From Parapristionchus giblindavisi (Eukaryota > Nematoda > Chromadorea > Rhabditida > Diplogasteridae), in the NCBI GenBank assembly GCA_943737045.1, contig CALSFV010000300.1, forward strand, positions 372,001 to 436,000: DNA of 64,000 bases, in the 5' to 3' direction. Below the pieces are notes generated by a model. It made no database searches. It saw nothing but the letters and a program-made list of their open reading frames with translations, and was not told where the DNA came from. Of the stretch, positions 1 through 12,102 are shown one piece after another. The translations under genes were made by a program, and so were the position numbers. The stretch's first letter is position 1. The number at the start of each line of letters is the position of its first letter.

Positions 1-3
1 CAG

Positions 4-2110
4 TTTGAGCAGCGCGCCTCGGCTGATCGACCGGCGTTTGTCGTCGTTTCACGGGTGGCAGGTATCGACTGATAGATTATTATGCCTACATTATCTTTGA
101 GTTTATCGATTTATTTCTGCTGTACCTAATAAAGTAGAAGCTGGAAACCGCGAGTATCATTACTGTAATATTGATTTATCGATTTGATTGATTTATTGAT
201 CGATTGATCTCCACAGGCAGGCGTTGGCTTGATCATGGAAGACGAACGTATCTCCCGTGTTCACGACGCCATCAGTGTTCCGCCGGCGCCGATCTCTACA
301 ACCACATTGAACATGTTGGTCGCTTTGATCCTTGATCTTTGAAGTGTTGATCCCTGACCAGCCATTGACCGTTGACCCTGTCTCAGTTTGACTGCGATCG
401 TGAGGCGGGCGAGAGGCAGATCTACAATCGGTACTGCTTGGAACGAGCGGCCGCAAACATGTCCCACGTCTTCACTACTGTCAGGTAGGTAGTTATTTAG
501 ACTTGTGACCCCTTGTTTCATTTTCCTTGCGTGAATCATAGGTCGAAAAGTACGTTGCGAACTACCAATCCTAACCGCATTTTCGAAAAAAGCAAATCGG
601 TTTTAAATTCCGTCAAATGTAGCAACGCATACTTCTTTAATACTTCTTAACTATATCCAATCTTGACTATATTTGAACAAGTTGGAATCAAGCGAATATG
701 CTTTTAGTATTCAATTTAAATAATACATAAATAAATATATTAATTAATAGTGACATCACGGGTCGGTGGGTCGGTGCGAGCACCTGCTCAAGCGCAAGCC
801 GGGCATTCTCAAGCAGAACAGTCTCAACGTCGTCAAGTTTTCCGCCCTCCGCAAGTTCCAGAACATGCACGCGATCGCAAAGGAGAAGAATCACGATTTC
901 GGTAGGTAGTCAATATCGTACATCGTAATGAATAAATGGCTAAAGTAGCGGCCAATAACTGTTGTGTACTGTAACTTTGTAAGTCGAGATGGAATAGTGA
1001 GTTTTATCCCCTGTAACCATACAATTTAGGGGCCCTCACCGGATTTTTTAGATAGTGCGTCGATCTAGAAAAATCTATCACATAAAAATGAGCTTTATAT
1101 AGTGGGTGGATCATGAAAATTATACGGATACAGTGCGTCGATCCTTACACTGTGAATGAATTAAAATGTCTGCCTGTAACTGCTGTAGCGTTTTTATCCG
1201 ATTCTTCTTGTTTGGCACCTCGTTGAATGCATGTATATCGTGTCCCCATTGTAAATAGTTTTTTTCATACTAGTCATTGCGAGTATGGCTATGTTTTTAA
1301 ACAATTAATAATGATATTATTAATAATAATAATTGATATAAATTTCAGTGGTAAGATCCCCAACATGGATGAGATGATGTTGCCGTCGGAGCAAGTGAAG
1401 ATCAAGCGGTGTATCATGTCGGCCAAGGTTATTTGATTGATTGATCTATTGAATTGTTATTGATTTAATGATTGATGGATAGATTGATTGGTTTATTGAT
1501 TGATTGATTGACCACGGTATAAACGAGCTGCTCAATCGATTGTTGTACCTTGTAGATTTGTGATGTGTAGCTAAAGTATATTGATTGGTCATCCGGTTAC
1601 TGTAATCGTATCAATTGAAGCGCAACATCCTGCCGCCCATCTGCACCCACAACCTCGTCGATAATGATCATGTAAGTTTACGTGTATATGTTATTTATTT
1701 TTGAATTATCGATTGTTTTGCAAGTATTGATTACTAATCATGTTCATTTAAGGTACTCGGCGCTCTCCGTCGCGTGCGCCTCTAACGATCATCACGATTG
1801 AGTCAAGGTATGGTGGTTGTTGTTTTTTTTTTGTTGGCAAATTGCTAAGATTCTATTCTTTTCGCTCACAGTTTCGTTGTTTCTTGTCAGTAAAAGAGGA
1901 ATTTGCGTAGAAAGGATGACTATAATTGCTAAAAGTCACAAAGTGTTTAGTCCTCGTAAGTAAATGATAAGTCTTCAGGTAATCTTCCATCCCGAGTTCC
2001 TCTCGTCGGTGTCACCATTCATCGGTCTCGACTACGATGACTTTATGCGCGGCTGTCATCTGGCGTCTTCAACTCGTACTACGAACCATGGAGATGTACA
2101 CCCGGAGAGT
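4..2110 (+). pseudogene. gsy-1: Glycogen synthase (GT3 family) pseudogene, copy 1
   Basis: Family role: transfer of glucose from UDP-glucose to the growing glycogen chain in the cytosol. Exon-like blocks with plausible GT/AG borders are 4-61, 221-314, 387-484, 751-901, 1349-1427, 1621-1671, 1753-1807 and 1979-~2110. They read in family order: [11 protein letters not shown]; then [29 protein letters not shown] spliced on at 314/387; [67 protein letters not shown] with [10 protein letters not shown]. Defects: frameshifts in the blocks at 221-314 and just before EHLLKR, a shift plus a stop in 1753-1807, and a 1-base loss after GCHL compared with copy 2. The active-site N-terminal half is beyond the window edge. 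It lies inside element E1. Confidence 0.8.
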
Positions 2111-2918
2111 GCGTGATTTTCTCTCTGAGATTTATACCGATGATACACAAATTATTATATTTCGTTTGTTGCCTATCGCCTAATTATACTTTTCCGTTTA
2201 TTCAATTCGATGTTTCTATTAGAAAATATTTTTATTAGTTTGACAAATGAACGAAAAGCCTTTCAATTCCATGTTTGACTATTTTAAAGTTTTCAAATTG
2301 TTTATAAATAGCTTGCATAAATATATTTGTCCACACCGTCGTTGTTCCGAAATATGCTAATAATAATGAAAATAATATATAAAGTTGTAAATTGGCGAAA
2401 CGGAATTAGCTAAAGTACATGCCACATTGTAGTAGTACGTTCAAACGGACGAATTATGTGGTCCGAAAAAATGACACACCGGACTTAATCTGACCCTACG
2501 ATACGGGTTACGGTAGTTTACGATAAGCCATAATAATATTTGCGAACACAGTGCTTATTCCCGCGATAATTACTAAATCTAACATAACGCAACCAATCTG
2601 ACCCACTGGACTGGGTTACTGTAGGTTACGGTAGGTGGATTACGGTAGATTATGGTGGCTTCACTAATGAGTTAACTTGGTATCTGTTTGAACCGGCTGA
2701 GCACCGCCCAACGCCCGGTAGTTCAGTTGTACACCAAACCCGTCTGGGGTACGCCGAACTCTCTAATACTACTATATAAGCCCCATTGACTATGTATGGG
2801 GAAGATGAAAGTTCGAAGAAAAGTTCGCATCTTTCTTCGCAAGTTTAGTGCGGTTTTCGGGCAACCTGCGAACTTTCCTTCGAAGTTTCTCGCAAACTTT
2901 GATAGATTGCATGGACCC
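1979..2918 (+). repeat. Block shared between E1 and E3 (repeated at 45829-46752)
   Basis: This ~0.95-kb block (last recognisable glycogen synthase exon, 3' flank and right terminus) is highly similar to 45829-46752. Matching starts at 1:44889 for the exon EQRASADRP and again at 901:45247 (GTAGGTAGTCAATATCG). The interior of the second copy has lost the stretch equivalent to most of ~970-1900. This makes E1 and E3 descendants of one cargo-bearing ancestor. Confidence 0.8.
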
Positions 2919-2921
2919 CTG

Positions 2922-3960
2922 TTCTTCTGAAACATTGTGAGAGTGCAGACATCCACTAGAAAATTTCGGCTCCGATTTCAGGCTGTAAATGGGTTGCAAA
3001 TTTGGCCTTCAAAATTGAAAACTCAGCTTATAGGTATACTAACGACCCGCTCTAAGGAGATGTGGCGAGTGCTGCTCCTTTATTTTATAAAATGATAAGG
3101 CACGTCTGTCTGTCTGAGCGTCTGTCTGTCCGTTACACTGCATCTTTCCCTATAAAACACTTGGAATCGACCAATCTTCTCAACAACTTTTAACTCATAT
3201 TTCCCTGGTTCCAATCCTTTCATGTCTATTCTCTTCTGGTGATTTTTCTCATCCATCGTTCATATTTTCACTTTTGAAGAACAACCGAAGCATTTTTTCT
3301 CGAAAATTGATGTGTAGTCACACTTTTAAACGTTTTCCAGCATTTATCCCAATAGAAAAACAAACCTGTACAAACATCTAACCCTCCTTCTACCTCAATC
3401 TCTCTCCTTCTCCGCTCTATCTTTCTCTCTCTCTCTCCCTCACCTTCTCCCCTTCCCTATCCCTCATCAAAAATTAAGGCAGTGGGTTAGAGTAATGAAA
3501 TAAAACTTTATCCTCTTAGAGCTTAATCGCGCCCTACTTCTTTATCCACAGAATATGGTAGTCATAGCTCTTCATTCGCTCGCAGGGCATGAAAAACAAT
3601 TGTTTGGAAGGAATGATTTTGAGATCCTATCGTCCAAAGGGCAGGTCTCTTAAAATTATGACTTCTCATCAGGTAGCTTTGTAATGTATCATATATTTAT
3701 GTCCCTTATTTTGGTTTTGTTGAGATTGCTTTCAGACCGACAGCAAACGTTCTGCTGAGGTACACTCGGTAACAGCGCGTACGCTTAAACTTGCGCTTTG
3801 TCTCCTAGCAGTTCTCGTCCCTGCGCCTTTTTTGATTAAATCTCTTATATTTACAGCTCTTATATATGTTAGAGAAGCTCACAAATATTTTTACTCCATT
3901 GCTGAACTTTGATCTCTGATCATTGTACTTTGATCTTTGATCTTAGTTTTAAATTTTTCA
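2922..3960 (+). repeat. Partial copy of the R palindromic repeat, interrupted
   Basis: The stretch from 2922 (TTCTTCTGAAACATTG) and 3540-3780 (CGCAGGGCATGAAA, GGCAGGTCTCTTAAAATTATG) matches the left arm of the palindrome at 26848-28169. Between them (about 3050-3530) is unrelated DNA with TGTCTGTCTG and CTCTCTCT simple sequence. No gene seen. Confidence 0.5.
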
Positions 3961-4820
3961 AACATTTTGCGAAAACCGAGATGTTTAACGAGTTTCAATG
4001 TATATTTGTCTTCTTTTAATAGATAATAACAACAAAAAACATTTTAAAGAAATATCACTAACGAAAAAAACATTTTTTTCGTTCGTCGAATGACTTTTTC
4101 CGATACTGTAACAGTTATAAGATTTTTTTAGTATTTTGGTAATGTCTGTGGTCATTCCGTACAATAGATTAGTGAAAAGACGATAAAACACTTGAAAATA
4201 TAATTTAAAGTCAAATTTGAGACGAAAAAAAATTTGCAAAAATTTATGTCTCTGACAGGATTCGAACCAGCGTCGGCGTTCGGGCGCTAAAAGTAAGGCG
4301 TTCGTCGCATGATATCACTATGGGCGGTTTGTAGCTGGTCCAGATAAGTATGATATTCGGATAGCGCATCCATTTTTACACAACATATCAAAAATTCAGA
4401 AACTGGAAATGATAGTAACATAGTAAGCGATTAGATCAAAACAAAAAAACCTGGTCAAAAATTGAAAAATCGGTTATTTCTCGAACATGGAGTTATGAAA
4501 ACTTATGAAACTTGGTATACTTATATAACTTTGGATCCTCTATCGAATGGTATACAACATGCCATGGAAATCACACTTTGATTTTTCGACTTTTGGTAGA
4601 TCAAAAATCGATAATCTGGATCAAATTTTTGGCTGAAGTGTATGCCGCCCCTAGGGACTCCAACCATCAAATATGAGTCGCCTAGGATGATTTTGAAACA
4701 TTGTGCCATACCCCCGCCGCACTTATGGAGAACGCGTTTTAATACCAATTATAATACTCATGATTTGGTTAAATTTATCTAGTAGTAAGATAATAAAGTA
4801 CAGTTCGGTCGAGTTGGTAA
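3960..4820. other. AT-rich intergenic DNA with a tRNA-like B-box
   Basis: No gene is supported. Around 4248-4325 the minus strand carries GGTTCGAATCC, a perfect B-box, but the flanking T-stem does not pair and no acceptor stem is seen, so this is at best a tRNA-derived relic. Confidence 0.3.
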
Positions 4821-5148
4821 TGCATCGTTACATTTGCCTTCCGCGCCTTTGACGTAACCTCCCCGTAACGACGAGCACGCGGCTGATATAGGTTATACAT
4901 CGTTACATTTGCCTGACGCGCCTACGCCGTCACGTAAAAAAACGTTACATTTGGCGACGCGCGTGTCGACGTCAAGTTTGGAATGTGTTGGGTCCCAAGT
5001 GAAAAACCCTGAATGTCATCAGGGGTACGGTAAAAGGTTACGGTAGCCAACCAATATTGATCGATGGTTACGGTAACTTCCTAGGCGCGTCAGGCAAATG
5101 TAACGATGCATTACGTCGTAGGCAGGAAGGCAAATGTAACGATGCGTA
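4820..5148. mobile_element. Foldback MITE, TIR TGCATCGTTACATTTGCC
   Basis: The left end TGCATCGTTACATTTGCC is matched in inverse by GGCAAATGTAACGATGC at the right end, and an inner copy of the same motif follows each terminus. Related termini occur as single ends near 7690-7782 and 53062-53130. No ORF. Confidence 0.55.
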
Positions 5149-5286
5149 AAACATACTCCGTTGAGCTCCGCAGCATTGAGCAAGGGTAGATCTTTTGTTT
5201 CTGCGAAGTATTAATATTTTTCGATTCTCAAAGTAATCATGAGTTTCAGTGATGAAAAAATTTTCTTACTGGCTAAAGAAAATTAA

Positions 5287-6389
5287 GAGAGATGACCGTT
5301 AAGACTCGACCACCCCCCGGACACGTGCGCTAGCAATGAGAACTGGGGGTCCATACTTGGGTGTTAGGAGTGTCACCGGCCCTTATTACACAAAACATCA
5401 GAAATTTCCTGTTTGTGCATTCAGGCAACTAAAAAAATTAAATTTTAAAAAAAGTTAAAAAATCATATTTTTTCAAATTTTTGAGATGATGCTTAAATAT
5501 CATGTGCGATGCGTCTAGGGTGCACAGAGCTTGCTAATTCACTATTAGCATCGAATGTGCGTTGATTCCTAAACCACTTTTTGACTCAAAATTTTGTTTT
5601 TTTTTGGAAAAATTATCGCTTGTTGTAGTTTGCTGCAAAGATTTCCGACCAGGTATTGTAGCCTAAGAAATTCTTCATTGATTTCATTTAAAACCGGGCT
5701 TTTCGCGTATAAGCCTCATAAATTAAAACATTTCAAACTTGAGAAATTTTGAAATTTTCTGACCATGACCCCCGGGTCGTGAGTCGAAATTTTCAAATTA
5801 ATCTAAGTGATGAGCTTCCTATATCATTTTACTCGTCTCACCTCGAAACTTTGAGTGGACCACAATTCCTCACCAATCGTTTGGAAAATACAGCATTTGT
5901 TCGGGAAAACCATCGATGACGGAAGTTCGAGCAAAAAATTCGACAAAATGGTCGATCGTGAAGAACCCAGTTTTGAGTTAAATCAATGCAGAATTGCTTA
6001 GGCTACAATACGTGGTCGGAAATTTTGGGCACTCACTTAAACAAGGGATGATTTGTCTGAAAAAAACCAAAATTTTGAGTAAAAAAAGTGGTTTAGGAAT
6101 CAGCGCACATTCGATGCTAATAGTGAATTAGCGAGCTCTGTGTACACTAGACGCAACGCAAATGATATTTAGACTTCATCTCAACAATTTGAGAAATTTT
6201 GATTTTTAAACTTTTTCGCAAATAAATAAATTTTCCTAATAGCCTGAGGGCACAAACAGGAAATTTCAGCCGTTTGTGTAATAATGGCCGGTGGCACTCC
6301 TAACACCCAAGTATGGACCCCCAGTTCTCATTGCTAGCGCACGTGTCCGGGGGTGGTCGAATATGATCGAGTCTTAGGGAACATGCCTC
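5287..6389. mobile_element. T1: TTAA-flanked palindromic element
   Basis: Flanked by TTAA at 5283-5286 and 6390-6393. The ends share GAG(AGATGACC..)GACTCGACCACCCCC and its inverse GGGGGTGGTCGA..GAGTC, and arms of ~500 bp are roughly inverted (GCTAGCGCACGTGTCC occurs in both). No transposase ORF, so non-autonomous. TTAA target duplication is used by piggyBac and Sola3 elements. Sister copies are 36530-47482 (interrupted) and 57264-59217. Confidence 0.75.
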
Positions 6390-6408
6390 TTAAAAGAACC
6401 TATCATCA

Positions 6409-6590
6409 CTTTGAGGTGGAGTCCGACGAATATTTTCGTGAACAAACTGAGAAGACAGAAAGATAGCAAAAGTTATTCAGCATTCAGCTTATTGATGGCT
6501 AGAATCATGAATGAATCATGCTTGATGTACAGGCAAAGGCGCATGTTACGCATTTGCATAGACATTAGAGGGCCTCCATCTTTAAACTCA
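6409..6590. repeat. Copy of an AAGGTGGA-ended MITE
   Basis: GAGGTGGAGTCCG at the left, GGCCTCCATCTTTA at the right, and an interior containing AGACAGAAAGATAGCAAAAG match the longer copy at 51611-51949. No gene. Confidence 0.5.
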
Positions 6591-6599
6591 TAATTAATG

Positions 6600-7300
6600 C
6601 TTTGGGAGTAGAAACATATCCATCCGCTGAAATAAATCATGCACCCCGCTGCCGAGTACAGGGCGTAGAAGAGACTTTCTTGTTTTGCATGGTTCAGAAA
6701 CTATGCAGATCTCTTTTATATATCAAACAGCGCGCGGCGAAGGTCAGTCGGGTTAGGTGAGTGCCAGCGGAGAGACAATCGAGATGCGGGCTGAGATCTA
6801 CCCTTTGAGCGACTTACGCTCTTTAGAGCGCAGTGTCATTTTCTTATGCAAGTACATTTTATACGCACAATAACAACTCGACCCAGCTGTATTGCATGCA
6901 AAGATAGACTGGATGCAATGAAGCATACATACATACATACATACATACATTCCTCCAATCATAACTTCTTTGAAAGAACTTTTCTCCAATCATAACTTCT
7001 TTGAAAGAACTTGAAATTTTGTAAAACACTAGTAAAATGTTATCTACTATATATAGAAGACACCTTGCAGTTGAACTAAATCGAAATTAATCCGACCAGG
7101 TACTTCCTGAATCTCGAAAAATGAAAAAAAATTTTTCGAAATTTGTCAAAATTCAACCGATCGGGCTGATACTCGGCCAAGTTTTGTATCGATCAAGGGA
7201 TATTATCTCTGCCAAGTTTAGCTCGTGCAGAGATATTGCAAAAATGATTTTTTTTTAAATCAAGAATAGCTTTAATATGTAATAAATGATCAAATTCTTT
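6600..7300. other. Intergenic stretch with (ACAT)n microsatellite
   Basis: No coding signal. A CATA/ACAT tetranucleotide run lies at about 6924-6951, and a direct duplicate of TTCTCCAATCATAACTTC lies at ~6980-7000. Confidence 0.5.
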
Positions 7301-7308
7301 GAATGCAG

Positions 7309-7452
7309 GGCGACTTCGTGATGGGATTCCGAAAGTACAGCTTCCCATCACAGCTCAGAACCTACGAATTCCCCTACTTGTGCTGTGGAAACTCCAGGGA
7401 GTACACGGTACTGCACAAGCAGACTTGGGCTATCGTCGGAACGATGGATAAG
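7309..7452 (+). CDS. Exon-like 48-codon block, unrecognised
   Basis: Bounded by GAATGCAG acceptor and GTATGC donor, phase 0 on both sides, open throughout, starting GDFVMGFRKYSFPSQ and ending TWAIVGTMDK. Composition is coding-like (GC-rich against its surroundings). I do not recognise the family. No clearly connected neighbour exon was found. The donor is followed directly by a 33-bp minisatellite. Confidence 0.4.
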
Positions 7453-7486
7453 GTATGCCAGATGACACTGACAATGATGACCATCG

Positions 7487-7645
7487 TGTGACAACTGACA
7501 ATGACAATGATGACCATCGTGTGACAACTGACAATGACAATGATGACCATCGTGTGACAACTGACAATGACAATGATGACCATCGTGTGACAACTGACAG
7601 TGACAATGATGACCATCGTGTGACAACTGACAGTGACAATGATAA
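7487..7645. repeat. 33-bp minisatellite, about five units
   Basis: Tandem units of GATGACCATCGTGTGACAAC plus TGACAATGACAAT. Because 33 is divisible by 3, long open frames appear on both strands, but they only translate the repeat. Confidence 0.9.
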
Positions 7646-8074
7646 ATGACAAACATGCGGGAAGCGCGTAAGACTGATCGCCACATTTACCTTACGTACG
7701 CCATAACCTCCTCCGCTGCGTCTACGTCGTTACGGCGGGGCTACGGCACAGGCACGTAAGACAAATGCAACGATGCATGACAAAACACCGGCTACAGCTA
7801 GTCAGAGAAAGGGTGAAGTAGCGCGTTCAAATCGTGATAGCCATATATTGAGTAGAGATCCGCAATCCTGCAGTCGCGGAAAAATGATTTCTCACTAATA
7901 GATGCATGAGAAGTCGTGCGCACGATTTTAATTTGGTAATTAAAAAGATTTGCGGTGCAAATTTGAGAAGTCGTCTCATTCTCATTCAGTTTCACTCTTC
8001 GACTGGTAGATTTTTTCTTAAAGGGAGAATGTCATTCAAAAATTTCTCTTCAATAGCATTTAATCTTATGCTAA

Positions 8075-8546
8075 CTATCGTACATGTAAAAATAGTTGTA
8101 TCATGAACGGTGTGAATGGATCTGAACGGATCAGGCCGATCAAACGGGATTGTGAGCGAGAAGGCCATTTTCGTTATTTTTCTTTCTTTTCATTGTTTTT
8201 CTTTCCTTCGAATCTACTGTATTGAAAGAAATTACGCCAAAATATTGCCATTTAGCAAAAATCATTGCTTTACAAATGAATAAATTGTTCCGATTATACG
8301 CTGAATAAATGGGTCAATTTTGGTTCATTGGAGCACTTTATTCCTCGCGAAAATGATGATTTTTGTTAAATGGCAATATTTTGGCCTAATGTATTTCAAT
8401 ATAGTAGATTCGATGAAAAGAAAAACAATGAAAAGAAAGAAAAATAACGAAAATGGCCGGCTCGCTCACAATCCCGTTTGATCGGCCTGATCCGTTCAGA
8501 TCCATTCACACCGTTCATGATACAACTATTTTTACATGTACGATAG
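8075..8546. mobile_element. Hairpin MITE, TIR CTATCGTACATG
   Basis: Long inverted repeat: CTATCGTACATGTAAAAATA at the left end and its inverse at the right. Arms contain CATGAACGGTGTGAATGG and AAAGAAAAACAATGAAAAG. Loop at about 8290. The copy at 60009-60499 is structurally homologous. Confidence 0.7.
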
Positions 8547-8870
8547 ACAATGTAAAGCAAACAAAAATTTTTTCTAGAACCTTTTTAAAAAAATATCGGA
8601 ACGATTCAATGGTAACAATGAATCGTTCCGATATGCACAGATCATGTACGGCCGAAGCCGACAAAACTAGGAAGTCTCTAGATCACACGCTACAGATCAC
8701 TGAATTATGTGTTCAGAATTTTCAACTTATTTTTTTCACTTATGTTTATGATGTCGAAGGTATCAGATCAGTTATGTGACCTCAACTTTACTTGCTTGGC
8801 AGACTCCCTTTAAGCCCACTGCGCGACTTTGCCCGAAATTAAAAAAATCGCGCAGAATGACTTTTTATCA

Positions 8871-9637
8871 TTTTAACGGTGGTGGGCCGAAATGTTACTC
8901 GATACATGGAAATGATTTGTTCGCAGCCCTATTGCGAGAACGAACTATTCGGAATTATGGTAATGAAACTATTGCATTAGGAAAGTGAACTTTGAGCACA
9001 ATTGGATGGGAACAGAATATGCAAAATCGGCGAGAGGGAACGACTGTCTCAGCTTCGATTAGCATAGAACAGTTTGAGTAAAAACCACGTTTCGGAACCG
9101 AGATTTCGGAGCCGTTAGCTCGGAACCGCCCACATCAGAACCCAAAGTAAATTATTCAAATGGTGTCACAAATCGTTTTATATTTAAAGACAACGATACA
9201 TTTAACAAAGAACAGGTCAAAGGCTCATAAGAACAATTATCTCGATATTAACAATTACTTGAAACGTATGACTGTGATACTAGCCCATTTTAAGAACGCC
9301 AAACCAACTAGTCCATTTGTATTAACCAGAACCATGCCTATTCTGTCAGTCGGTTCCGAAATCTCGGTTCCGAAACGTGGGTTTTACTCAAACTGTTCTA
9401 TGCTAATGGGAGCACAGACAATCGTTCCCTCTTATCGATTTTGCATCTTTTGTTCCCACTCCATCAATTACATTTGCATTGTTCTCTGTGAGCTGTTCTC
9501 TGATCAGGGGTTCATTCCAAGTAGTTCCGGCAATCTCATTACGACTTCTCTTTTTCAAAACCAAAGTTTCAAGGTATAATTAACGAAAGCACAAGATCCG
9601 AAATTGAAATTACATATCGGCCCACCACCATTTAAAC
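8871..9637. mobile_element. Two-tier palindrome, outer TIR TTTAACGGTGGTGGGCCGA
   Basis: Outer inverted ends at 8871-8890 and 9617-9637, plus an independent inner inverted repeat 8996-9472 (GAGTAAAAACCACGTTTCGG against its inverse). Open frames inside (for example 9160-9579) are frame-by-chance within repeat DNA. Confidence 0.6.
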
Positions 9638-9639
9638 GT

Positions 9640-10592
9640 CGAACATTGGTTGACCGGTCGTGCAATTGCACGAATGCAGATCTCTAATATTCAGGTCCTC
9701 ATGCATAGAAACGGTATAATACCTTTAAGGAAGATCGTCGTTATCGTGAGTACGCAGCTATGAAAGGCACGACTGGCATCCTGTGTACGATCAAACAAAA
9801 CATACTCGCATTAAATATGCTAGCTGATGAGGTATTAAAAGCGTCAATCATAAGTCTGACCCAGCGTATGACTACCGTGATACACGATAAATTGTGTGCA
9901 ATATAATTATATCATTTTGTTGTTGTTATTTTTCACCATTTAAAAATAAAATCCGACTCTTCAGCTACTAGTAATCGATCGATTCTTCAACGTTGGAGAT
10001 ACAGTGACCAAATTCACGAACAAGCATACGGTATCGGTTTCATAAATGATCGATCGATAATATGTTTTTCATTGAGGACCCGAACTTCAGATTGAAGAGA
10101 TTGAATGAGCACTCTACGATTGGCCGTGTAATCGCTCGCAAGGTTTCGCTGTTTTCTCTTACAAAAGCACATAAAAGGACTTATTTGGTATTTTGATGGG
10201 TCATAGAAATTAACTGCAGATTACTGTAGACGTAGCTCTGTTGTCTAATCGACTTGCTGTGCTGAAGAATGTCCCCCTTGAAAGTATTACAAGGGTAACT
10301 TAAGTTTTTATAAACCTTTCCCTTTCTCGCATTTCACGCAACAGATATGGCACTTTAAACCTAGCAGTTTACTTATTATTCCCACTTGAAGTTGACTTCC
10401 AAGTCTACTACTAGTTGGACGTAAGTGTACTGCAAGTATTGTGTAATACTCGTTTACAATTCATCAATACTTTTTCGCTTGTAGTAAACTTTTAGTCAGT
10501 GAAGCTATGTAAGTATACTGCTAGTTTGGAAATACCAGAGAATTTTCTGAATGATCCATAGTTCAACGAAAAGTTAATATGGATCTTTGTAG
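9640..10592. other. Intergenic or intronic stretch without recognised features
   Basis: AT-rich, no stable open frame, with scattered GATCGATCGAT strings. An A/B pair of CTACTAGTTGGACG-like strings near 10420 resembles the sequence at 60670-60840 in inverse, suggesting a dispersed repeat. Confidence 0.3.
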
Positions 10593-10693
10593 ATGGCGAG
10601 GGCGAAGAGTGGTGTCCACTGCACGAGAGGAAAGACAATTGGCACAGTTATTGATGCTGTTTATGATCTCACCTTTGTGTGCCAAGGCCTCAG
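10593..10693 (+). CDS. Exon-like block with weak acyltransferase resemblance
   Basis: Opens with ATG after a TTTGTAG acceptor and ends at a GTATGT donor. It encodes MARAKSGVHCTRGKTIGTV then IDAVYDLTFVCQG. The IDAVYDLT string resembles the DAVYDVTV motif of LCLAT/AGPAT-type lysophospholipid acyltransferases. That assignment rests on one short motif and is weak. The following intron begins with a MITE. Confidence 0.3.
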
Positions 10694-10700
10694 GTATGTA

Positions 10701-10919
10701 TTATGTGGTGTTAAAATCTTGGATTACTTGATGGAAAAGTGAAAAATAGTGTTTATTTTGTGAAAGTAGTTGTGAAAGTAGTAATCCCAAATGGTTTTTT
10801 TATCGTAAAAATTTGTCAATTACGCAGCTATGCAACTTTTCCGACTATTTTTACAATCACTAAATAAACATTACTTTTCACTTTTTCATCTGCTTTTCCA
10901 AGAATTTAACAACACATAA
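10701..10919. mobile_element. MITE, TIR TTATGTGGTGTTAAAATCTT
   Basis: Inverted ends, with internal AAAAGTGAAAAATAGTGTT in both arms. The second copy is at 22922-23141. Located immediately after a putative splice donor. Confidence 0.65.
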
Positions 10920-11190
10920 CTTAAATCTGTTTAAAATATGGTTTATTGTGAGTTTGAAGCGCTATGTAAAGAACTTCGTATAGAGCATCCGTTTCTACGA
11001 AATTTTCACTTTTCAATACGTAATCATTTGTCAAAAGCATACCAAAAACAAAACTAACTATCGAGCAGTCCAAAACGTCGTCGTATATTAACATAACACC
11101 TTCTTAGATTGACTATATCTGATCACGAAACGGACAAAATCATTCATACTAAAGAAGATGTTAAAAAGGTGATTTTTTAACATTTCATTA

Positions 11191-11791
11191 GGGTGTGTCA
11201 TAAGTTCGGGGGGCGATCGATTCGGCAACGATCGTTTCGGCAACGGATCATAAATCGGTTGGGAGATGGCCAATGGCAACAAAAGTTGTACCATTGTTAT
11301 CAGTAGGGGTGTACGGTATTGTGCTACCGTAACCGTCGGGAATCGTGAACTGATTTTTTTCAGTGGACCCATGACCCGGGGTTCATGGTTGAAAATTACC
11401 GAAGTCGAAAAATTCATGATGGGCGACCCGACCTCGGCTTGTCTTCCACATTCTAGTCGCCCAAAGAGAAGCGATGGAACCACGTGTGGATTGTGTTTAG
11501 GCAGGGGGCATAAGGGTCATGTATTTTCACCAGTTCCTCTTGGGCAGCCTTGCTCTTGACACCCGAGCGAAAGAGGTCACGAATTGAATCGCGGATGTGG
11601 GTCTGGGTGTATTTTGGAAACAGAACCATGCTGCAAGTAGAATGAATGATATAGAATGGTTCAAAAATAAAAAAAATATAGCAAAGTGTTAGAGGTATTC
11701 AGTATATGAGGGTGCGAAGCCGATACACTAACAACTCGTAAATGAGTAAACTTTAATCCAGGAAAAAAATTACCGAACTTATGACACACCC
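11191..11791. mobile_element. TA-flanked element carrying half of a hairpin repeat
   Basis: Ends GGGTGTGTCATAAGTTCGG and its inverse, flanked by TA on both sides (Tc1/mariner-type target). The left part (11208-11436) is one arm of the hairpin family seen whole at 53967-54622 and, diverged, at 35147-35706. The rest is unique. No transposase found. Confidence 0.55.
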
Positions 11792-11889
11792 TAACAATAG
11801 AACGAATTTTAAAAAATTGTAAATCATCCAACGTTGGTAAATGGTGACAATGGAAGAATAAATTCAACAGTAACATTCAACAGTTTCAG

Positions 11890-12102
11890 TCTATTTTGAA
11901 ACCATCTCACCTTTGCAATATCGGACAGAACATCTCCATTGATCTCCACGAGGCTATCCGAAACAAGTTTGATCTTTGCCTCTAATATCCTTTAAATAGT
12001 ACAATTCTAAGAAATGTGAGATGGGAAGTGGAGCCCTCTGATGAGTTCAAAGCTAAATACGCCCATGCCGGAGGAGATACTGTTTCGTGCACTCTTAAGA
12101 AG
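11890..12102 (+). pseudogene. Exon-like 71-codon block with one internal stop
   Basis: TTTCAG acceptor and AAG|GTATTT donor. One frame runs SILKPSHLCNIGQNISIDL..KFDLCL, then TAA, then YPLNSTILRNVRWEVEPSDE..GGDTVSCTLKK, so a single stop breaks an otherwise coding-like frame. Family not recognised. Phase does not join the block at 10593-10693. Confidence 0.35.

Larger units (their letters stand above)
1..2918 (+). mobile_element. E1: right part of a large CTG-target transposon carrying glycogen synthase exons
   Basis: The right terminus reads GATAGATTGCATGGACCC and is followed by CTG at 2919-2921. The last ~330 bp (from ~2590) closely match the right ends of the elements ending at 26847 and 46752: the same stretch with GGTTACGGTAGGTGG, a TATATAAG box-like string, then subterminal GTTCGCATC/GCGAACTTT motifs. 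The left end is outside the window. The flank to the right (2922 on, TTCTTCTGAAACATTG) is a repeat also found at 26990 and, inverted, near 28000, so E1 appears to sit inside a copy of that repeat. The cargo is a glycogen synthase pseudogene. No transposase was recognised. Confidence 0.6.

Noticed and set aside
1227..1436. 69-aa ORF as an independent small gene
   Set aside because: Its end coincides with the glycogen synthase block 1349-1427. The upstream part is intron sequence that happens to be open.
7348..7686. Overlapping open frames on both strands with repeated DDHRVTTDNDN or CHTMVIIV
   Set aside because: They are translations of a 33-bp minisatellite. Unit length divisible by 3 keeps every frame open.
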